From assembly GCF_000376425.1 (NCBI RefSeq), contig NZ_AQWL01000015.1:1-50504 (forward strand): a DNA stretch of 50,504 nucleotides, given 5' to 3'. Both the position numbers and the translations under genes were made by a program. Shown piece by piece: positions 49,389 to 50,504 of the stretch. Numbering within the stretch: position 1 is the stretch's first letter; each line of letters opens with the position of its first letter. The notes under the pieces are model-generated. The model searched no databases, was not told the origin of the DNA, and saw only the letters and a list, made by a program, of their open reading frames with translations. Source of the stretch: Thiobacillus denitrificans DSM 12475 (GTDB lineage Bacteria; Pseudomonadota; Gammaproteobacteria; Burkholderiales; Thiobacillaceae).

Positions 49389-49976
49389 TCATTGGGCAGC
49401 TTGGTCGGTCACGTTGTCGCCGATGCGGTCGAGCAGCTGGAATTTGTCCACGTAGAGCTTTCCAGAGTCGTACTTGAACTTGATGCTGTAATTCACAGCT
49501 TTTTCCGACGTGACCTTGTCACCGATGGTCGTGATCAGCCGGCCTTTCAAATTGGCTTCGGTCTTGTTGACGTGAATGTTGGCCGGGAAAAATGCCTGGG
49601 ACGCGCCGTCACGGATCAGCTTGTCGGAGGCATATTCCAGTTCCGACTTCAATGCTCCATAGGCACCCGGCGCGACGTACTGCAACAGAAGTTGCTGGCG
49701 GTACTTCACGTTGTTCGGGTTGGCTGACAGCGCGAGGCCGGCGAAGTAGTCGGCCATCTGTTCGACGTATTCGGGAGAAATTTGGTCACCGTCCACCCAG
49801 AAGGTCTTGCTGACCACAGGTGGCGCGATGATCGTTTTTTCCGTGCCCTTGCCGATCACCATCAGGGTTGCGGCGAGAACGCATGAGGTCAGGCTTGCGA
49901 GAACGCCTACCTGCTGCCAGGTACGCTTGTCCGATTGGCTCTGGTCCAGAGCGCCTTTGTATTTGGCAAAAAGCAT
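49389..49976 (-). CDS. traE: conjugal transfer protein TraE (VirB5/8-like)
   Basis: 195 residues with one membrane segment (about 24-43) and a periplasmic domain containing FWVDGDQISPEYVEQMADYF and YASDKLIRDGASQAFFP, characteristic of TraE. TraE is needed for pilus assembly and is thought to sit at the inner membrane. It is six bases downstream of traL and eight bases upstream of traK, consistent with one transcript. Confidence 0.95.
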   Translation of the reverse strand: MLFAKYKGALDQSQSDKRTWQQVGVLASLTSCVLAATLMVIGKGTEKTIIAPPVVSKTFWVDGDQISPEYVEQMADYFAGLALSANPNNVKYRQQLLLQYVAPGAYGALKSELEYASDKLIRDGASQAFFPANIHVNKTEANLKGRLITTIGDKVTSEKAVNYSIKFKYDSGKLYVDKFQLLDRIGDNVTDQAAQ

Positions 49977-49982
49977 TTTTGA

Positions 49983-50285
49983 TTACCCCACAATGTCGCG
50001 GATGTACGAGGGCGGAAACCGCTTGAAGCGGAAGAGCGTGTTGTGCGGCAGGTACCAGTAGCAGATTGCAGGGAGGAATCCCCGGCCGCGTGCTGCTTTG
50101 GTTTTCGCGATCACATAGGCCAGGAAAAAGCCAAGCAGAATGAAAATGATTAACTGCTTGGTGATAATGCCAACGCTGAGACCGCCCAGGATTCCCATGG
50201 CCTCGTCCATGTCCCAAATAAGAATCTTGGCCTGATCATCGAGGTGCGACGGAATGAAGTAGAAATCCTTGTCCCCCGTATTCAT
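49983..50285 (-). CDS. traL: conjugal transfer protein TraL (VirB3-like)
   Basis: 100 residues, typical TraL length. YFIPSHLDDQAKILIWDMDE at the start is the conserved motif, followed by two membrane segments and the positively charged FKRFPPSYIRD end. TraL is a small inner-membrane assembly protein next to the ATPase. The ATG has strong GGAGGA upstream. Confidence 0.95.
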   Translation of the reverse strand: MNTGDKDFYFIPSHLDDQAKILIWDMDEAMGILGGLSVGIITKQLIIFILLGFFLAYVIAKTKAARGRGFLPAICYWYLPHNTLFRFKRFPPSYIRDIVG

Positions 50286-50332
50286 CGTTTCCTCCGATCA
50301 AATTAAGTTGAGTGGCCTTAGCGTTGGCACTA

Positions 50333-50354
50333 GAAAGGGGGTTGCCCCCCTTTC
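50333..50354 (-). other. stem-loop between traA and traL
   Basis: Nine-base-pair stem GAAAGGGGG/CCCCCTTTC with a four-base loop and no T-run. In pilus operons such a hairpin after the pilin gene stabilises the abundant pilin mRNA; that role here is inferred. Confidence 0.6.
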
Positions 50355-50370
50355 CGTAAACAAAGAAGGC

Positions 50371-50504
50371 TTAGATGGTGCCGGTAGCGATGCCGGTCAG
50401 AACGCCGGGGCCGAAGTTGGCGAACAGAGCGACCACGATGCCGATCACAGCGGGAGTCGCCGTGGCACGCGCGATGCCCATGCCCAGGCCGATGGCGAGG
50501 GACA
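50371..50504 (-). CDS. traA: TraA-type pilin, C-terminal part (cut by window edge)
   Basis: Last 44 codons of a leftward gene that continues beyond the window. The visible residues include SLAIGLGMGIARAT, then a hydrophobic run AVIGIVVALFANFGPGV and the end LTGIATGTI. Two hydrophobic segments joined by a short loop with one Arg, and position directly before traL, identify it as the pilin subunit. Upstream start and signal sequence are not seen. Confidence 0.85.
   Translation of the reverse strand, partial: SLAIGLGMGIARATATPAVIGIVVALFANFGPGVLTGIATGTI

Noticed and set aside
1-50504. tRNA, rRNA, CRISPR arrays and insertion sequences
   Set aside because: None recognised on reading both strands; short repeats seen are too few and irregular for a CRISPR array, and no transposase motif or terminal inverted repeat pair was seen.

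Overview
The window looks like the inside of a conjugative element (integrative element or plasmid) from a moderately GC-rich Gram-negative bacterium, probably a beta- or gammaproteobacterium. The right 20 kb is an F-type type IV secretion / mating-pair-formation operon. It is transcribed leftward in the order traA(partial)-traL-E-K-B-dsbC-traV-C-trbI-S26 peptidase-traW-U-trbC-traN-like-traN-lipoprotein-small protein-traF-H-G. The dsbC between traB and traV recalls the F-like systems of neisserial/betaproteobacterial islands. Relaxase, coupling protein, integrase and oriT are not visible and presumably lie outside.

The left 25 kb is the surprising part. I count twelve radical-SAM proteins between 0.6 and 24.7 kb, in three transcription units: a rightward pair (582-2730), a rightward nine-gene run (5257-13171) and a leftward nine-gene run (24655-15924). 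Within each run the genes mostly overlap or abut, so they are probably translationally coupled. The twelve sort by eye into three sequence groups and two C-terminal types: five carry a full seven-Cys SPASM pattern (proteins 3, 4, 5, 11, 12) and seven carry only a reduced CX2CX5C...C pattern (1, 2, 6, 7, 8, 9, 10). In the middle of the rightward run is a 123-residue candidate RiPP precursor, whose only five cysteines lie in the last 20 residues, followed by two unknown proteins, a radical-SAM protein and a flavin-dependent halogenase-like monooxygenase. I see no PqqD-like recognition protein and no dedicated ABC exporter. The leftward run adds a HAD-fold protein and two more unknown proteins. 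My reading is an undescribed multi-enzyme peptide-maturation system carried as cargo. The product and the role of each enzyme are inference.

Between and around these units are element-type housekeeping genes (TOPRIM primase, ssb with its terminator, a tiny acidic protein) and a leftward membrane module (M50 site-2-type protease, membrane-anchored J-domain protein, membrane protein, DUF2167-like protein) with a good sigma-70-like promoter. From 24.8 to 29.5 kb a second leftward module encodes an AlgI-like MBOAT O-acyltransferase, an SGNH-like partner, two exported proteins (one with HAF-like repeats) and a small membrane protein, also with a recognisable promoter. A small membrane protein gene (29826-30236) faces the end of traG and is a candidate exclusion gene.

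No rRNA, tRNA, CRISPR array or insertion sequence was recognised.
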